A stretch of 16,248 nucleotides of DNA from Planctomycetaceae bacterium. GTDB lineage: Bacteria > Planctomycetota > Planctomycetia > Pirellulales > Lacipirellulaceae. This document shows, in pieces, positions 14,050-16,248 of the stretch (its first letter is position 1; each line of letters starts with the position of its first letter). The notes under the pieces are model-generated. The model searched no databases, was not told the origin of the DNA, and saw nothing but the letters and a program-made list of their open reading frames with translations. Made by a program: the position numbers and the translations under genes. The stretch is taken from contig PATG01000018.1 in assembly GCA_002713555.1 (NCBI GenBank), forward strand, positions 120,283 through 136,530, in the 5' to 3' direction.

Positions 14050-15159
14050 TCAGGGACGCGAGTTAGAAAGGATGGAGGGCAGCCAAGTACACAGGTAGTA
14101 GGCCCGTGGTGCAGTGAGATCAAGCAAGGTGCTGAGATCAGTTCCCAATACGCTTGGTGGGTGTGATTTCGAGTTGAGAAGAGAACCAAGCGTCGCTGGT
14201 GGCTCGATATACTCCACACAACGCAAGTTGTCAGGGTCTTGGTTAGCAAGTTCTGCGGCGCGCTCGATAGCAGTTTCAATAAAACCAATTTTATCAACCA
14301 GGCCTTTGTCGAGGGCTTGCTGAGCAGTAAAGATCTGGCCAGTGGCAACCGCATCGAGGGCCTCCTGATTGTCTCGCAACTTGGGCCTGCCGCTACGAAC
14401 AATATCAATGAATCCAGCAAAGCTCAAATCGACAAGCTGTTGGAATAGTTTGCGTTCTTCGGCGCGCTCAGCCTCGTCCAAAGCCCGCGTAGGACTACCC
14501 ATCAGTTTGTATTTGTGGCTGGCAATCGAATCGTCTTTAACATTGAAGTCAGCTAGCATCCCCGAAAAATCGTAATGAGGGATGACCACGCCAATAGAAC
14601 CGGTCCAAGTGGTCGGCTCAGCAAAGATAGCATCTTCTTGATCGCCTATCGCCATGGCGATGTAGTACCCTCCGCTTGCACAGATGCTACCCATGCTGAC
14701 CACCAGGGGGATTTTGCGTTGCTGGCAAAGTTCTTTGATATGGTGATACAAATAGTCGCTGCCGGTAACCGTGCCCCCAGGAGAATCAATTCGTAAGACA
14801 ACCGCTACGATATCGTCGTCTTCACGTACACGATCAAGCTGTTCCTTAACAAAGCCATCACCTTCCATAATGGTCCCTGCGACTGTGACAATGGCTATTT
14901 TTTTGGACGCTTCTTTCGAGAGTGAGTGATAGCGTTCCTGTGGGCCATGGAGAGGATTAAAATAGCTTTGGTAGGAGTTCACCAACCCCAAGATGCTCAT
15001 GACAGCTAGACCCAACAGAATGAGCAAGAACTTGCCATAGCGACCCAGGGCCGATGTTTGCTGCTGGATGATTACCTGGGGCGGAACTGTGGTGGATGGG
15101 GGCCCAGACATGGGATTCCCTGGGGATTGGCTGCTGGATGGTGGGTCGTAGCTGGACAT
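14050..15159 (-). CDS. sppA: Membrane signal peptide peptidase SppA
   Basis: SppA is a self-compartmentalising serine protease that cleaves released signal peptides in the envelope. The protein has 369 aa, close to the short (single-domain) bacterial type. A Ser/Pro/Gln-rich N-terminal tail (1 to about 37) precedes one membrane anchor (about 43-62, FLLILLGLAVMSILGLV). The S49 domain follows: IDSPGGTVTGSDYLYHHIKEL; the nucleophile Ser162 in SICASGGYYIAM; WTGSIGVVIPHYDFSGML; and Lys218 of HKYKLMGSPTRALD in the position of the catalytic Lys. LDKGLVDKIGFIETAI closes the domain, and the tail to 369 is Leu-rich. ATG 15159 has GGAG 8 nt upstream. It leads rlmN in a two-gene unit. Confidence 0.93.
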   Translation of the reverse strand: MSSYDPPSSSQSPGNPMSGPPSTTVPPQVIIQQQTSALGRYGKFLLILLGLAVMSILGLVNSYQSYFNPLHGPQERYHSLSKEASKKIAIVTVAGTIMEGDGFVKEQLDRVREDDDIVAVVLRIDSPGGTVTGSDYLYHHIKELCQQRKIPLVVSMGSICASGGYYIAMAIGDQEDAIFAEPTTWTGSIGVVIPHYDFSGMLADFNVKDDSIASHKYKLMGSPTRALDEAERAEERKLFQQLVDLSFAGFIDIVRSGRPKLRDNQEALDAVATGQIFTAQQALDKGLVDKIGFIETAIERAAELANQDPDNLRCVEYIEPPATLGSLLNSKSHPPSVLGTDLSTLLDLTAPRAYYLCTWLPSILSNSRP

Positions 15160-15199
15160 AGGGATAACTCCAGTAGAGCGAATTGAACATGTAGGGCTT

Positions 15200-15227
15200 A
15201 TTCTACAAGCTTGACGAGACAGGACAA
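15200..15227 (-). promoter_or_regulatory. Candidate sigma-70 promoter of sppA-rlmN
   Basis: On the minus strand, TTGTCC (15227-15222, four of six) is followed after 16 bases by TAGAAT (15205-15200, five of six). It would start transcription near 15193, about 34 bases before the sppA ATG, a sensible leader length. Confidence 0.5.
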
Positions 15228-15633
15228 CGATTGCCCAATCAGGCCTTCATTAAACATAGAGACAGTTGCCAGCGAGCCAAAGAGGCTTATTTCGTTCTGT
15301 GGATGGCGTCTACCAAACCCTTTTTTCGTCCAGAGTAGCTATCAAGGCTATTAGGTCTGCTTGGCTAATTGTCTCATTGGCTCTCTCCTCCTAGCTCGAG
15401 CCCTCCGATTGCATGTGTTTGCTCATGAGGCGGTCTAAGTGCCTTGCTGGCAAGGTTTATGGGGCATGGACCCATGGGGTCGCAAGCCGAAAATATTCGG
15501 GCCAGGCTACCGGAGCAGATCCCTCAAATCAGGAGAGGTTCGCCCGGTGTTGCCTGCATGCCGCCTCAACCGCTACAGTAGTCGTACTTCGTACTCGTGC
15601 TGCCTGGTCCTTGCATTGGGCCGTATTTATGAG

Positions 15634-15650
15634 CTGGCATCGAATTTGTA
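15634..15650 (+). promoter_or_regulatory. Sigma-54-like promoter candidate, imperfect
   Basis: CTGGCATCGAATTTGTA has the GG and TTG elements at the sigma-54 spacing (10 bases between GG and the -12 G). The -12 C is T. It lies about 72 bases before the TTG start of the last gene. A TATAAG just after it, with no -35 partner, is a weaker alternative. Confidence 0.25.
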
Positions 15651-15675
15651 GGTTATAAGAAACGCAAGCGCCATT

Positions 15676-15691
15676 GTAGGGCTGTCCCTAC
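15676..15691. other. Perfect 6-bp hairpin in the leader of the TIM-barrel gene
   Basis: GTAGGG (15676-15681) and CCCTAC (15686-15691) pair around CTGT. It ends 15 bases before the ribosome binding site; no T run follows, so a role in mRNA stability or initiation is possible but unproven. It may also be a copy of a short dispersed palindrome. Confidence 0.45.
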
Positions 15692-15706
15692 TGGATCAAT
15701 ATTCGG

Positions 15707-15713
15707 AAAGGAG
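15707..15713 (+). promoter_or_regulatory. Ribosome binding site that decides a TTG start
   Basis: AAAGGAG is followed by 8 bases and then TTG at 15722. No ATG or GTG lies at a suitable distance, so this site fixes the start of the last gene. Confidence 0.75.
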
Positions 15714-15721
15714 TTCTTCCA

Positions 15722-16248
15722 TTGTTTGTTAGTGCATCCGTAGGGAGTTTCCCGAGTTTGCCCCGGGATGAGATTTTCCCCATCTTGGTGGATCTAGAAT
15801 TCTCCGCGGTGGAGTTGCCAATTCATGAAGAGGGTCAGAGTTGGGTTACGCCTGCGGAAGTTTTGGCAAACCTGGAAGGAGCCCTATGTACATGCCGCGA
15901 AACCAAGCGCCTCTCGGTTTCTGCGCTGAGTGTGAATCAAACGATGGATTGTGACTCGTACTACGAGCAGTTTGCAGCCTGTTGCAAACTGGCTAAGGCT
16001 TTGAAAGTTGTGCCATTGGTGGTACCCGCTGCTGAACTAGGGACTCCCTTTAATGCCGAAATCGAACGGCTGCGTGAATTGGTGCGGATTGCGTCGTTTG
16101 AGGGTTGTCTCGTAGCGCTGAAGACACAAATTGGTTGCATGACAGAGGATCCGGCGACAGCAACTGTTTTATGTGATAATGTCAAGGGATTAGGACTTGC
16201 ACTCGATCCCTCACATTACATCACGGGCCCTTGGCAGGGTCGTGATAT
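15722..16248 (+). CDS. Sugar-phosphate isomerase/epimerase-like TIM-barrel protein, 3' end outside window
   Basis: The frame is open from TTG 15722 to the window end (175 complete codons) and starts MFVSASVGSFPSLPRDEIFP after translating TTG as Met. It continues with LVDLEFSAVELPIHE, YYEQFAACCKLAKALKV and VPAAELGTPFNAEIERLRE. The last visible part (EGCLVALKTQIG, DNVKGLGLALDPSHYITGPW) resembles the xylose-isomerase-like TIM-barrel superfamily, in which a DPSH-type segment carries a metal or substrate ligand. The match is to a type common in planctomycetes; substrate and reaction are unknown. No signal peptide is seen. The gene is divergent from sppA. Confidence 0.78.
   Translation, partial: MFVSASVGSFPSLPRDEIFPILVDLEFSAVELPIHEEGQSWVTPAEVLANLEGALCTCRETKRLSVSALSVNQTMDCDSYYEQFAACCKLAKALKVVPLVVPAAELGTPFNAEIERLRELVRIASFEGCLVALKTQIGCMTEDPATATVLCDNVKGLGLALDPSHYITGPWQGRD

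Larger units (their letters stand above)
15160..15721. other. Divergent gap of 562 bases; no gene seen
   Basis: Between sppA (minus) and the TIM-barrel gene (plus). Short open frames here have no protein character. It holds the sppA promoter candidate, a CCTTGC/GCAAGG palindrome (15442-15455), GGGG/CCCC pairings around ATGGACCCAT (about 15460-15480), a sigma-54-like box, a perfect hairpin (15676-15691) and the ribosome binding site of the last gene. Confidence 0.65.

Noticed and set aside
14051..14420. N-terminal extension of rlmN into sppA
   Set aside because: The extra part is Leu/Ser/Thr-rich shadow sequence of the sppA frame, and RlmN length is normal from TTG 14048.
15413..15658. Two overlapping plus-strand frames before the last gene
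   Set aside because: Their products are Cys/Trp/Arg-rich without structure, they overlap in two frames, and no ribosome site precedes them.

Overview
The window reads as a chromosomal segment of a planctomycete, most likely of the Pirellulales type. This is inferred from protein content, not from a marker gene. Several proteins look like lineage-conserved planctomycete hypotheticals (1125-1610, 1874-2104, the edge gene ending at 745, and the TIM-barrel gene at the right edge). There is a prolipoprotein transferase carrying a PDZ insert, an exported von Willebrand A protein, and an ECF sigma factor followed directly by a membrane protein. Base composition is moderate, and gene order is loose with many single genes and short operons.

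Left part (1-3480): the tail of an acidic, Pro/Thr-linker protein; a 379-base gap holding an inverted-repeat element of about 187 bp (874-1060) and a second inverted repeat over a stop codon; two small conserved proteins of unknown role in divergent orientation; and an exported vWA protein with an intact DxSxS site. Centre-left (3642-6158, minus strand): a HemD-HemE fusion, two consecutive haem-synthesis enzymes in one chain, followed after 3 nt by a DJ-1/PfpI family gene whose ribosome binding site lies in the last codons of the fusion.

Centre (6159-7239) is a gene-free stretch of about 1.1 kb. It holds a candidate structured RNA: a junction of three hairpins closed by AGGAGG/CCTCCT, then a strong GC-rich terminator-like hairpin. 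Immediately after it come three tandem copies of a 28-bp unit. Centre-right (7240-9065): folK with a long, homopolymer-rich C-terminal extension, then panC. These are the folate and pantothenate branches, which share pterin/pantoate-type C1 chemistry.

Right part (9246-12985, plus strand): lgt with a PDZ domain inserted in its coding chain, an ECF-type sigma factor, a probable membrane anti-sigma protein 1 nt downstream, and an exported PDZ protein. Together they suggest an envelope-related regulatory cassette. Facing it, sppA and rlmN form a minus-strand pair (15159 to 12987) with a 1-nt gap between the sppA stop and the best rlmN start, and rlmN ends 1 nt from the PDZ gene stop. The window closes with the 5' part of a sugar-phosphate isomerase/epimerase-like TIM-barrel gene that begins with TTG after a very good Shine-Dalgarno sequence.

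No tRNA, rRNA, CRISPR array, transposase or phage gene was seen. The most promising undescribed items are the 6795-7010 RNA with its adjacent 28-bp repeats, and the Lgt-PDZ / sigma / anti-sigma / PDZ grouping.
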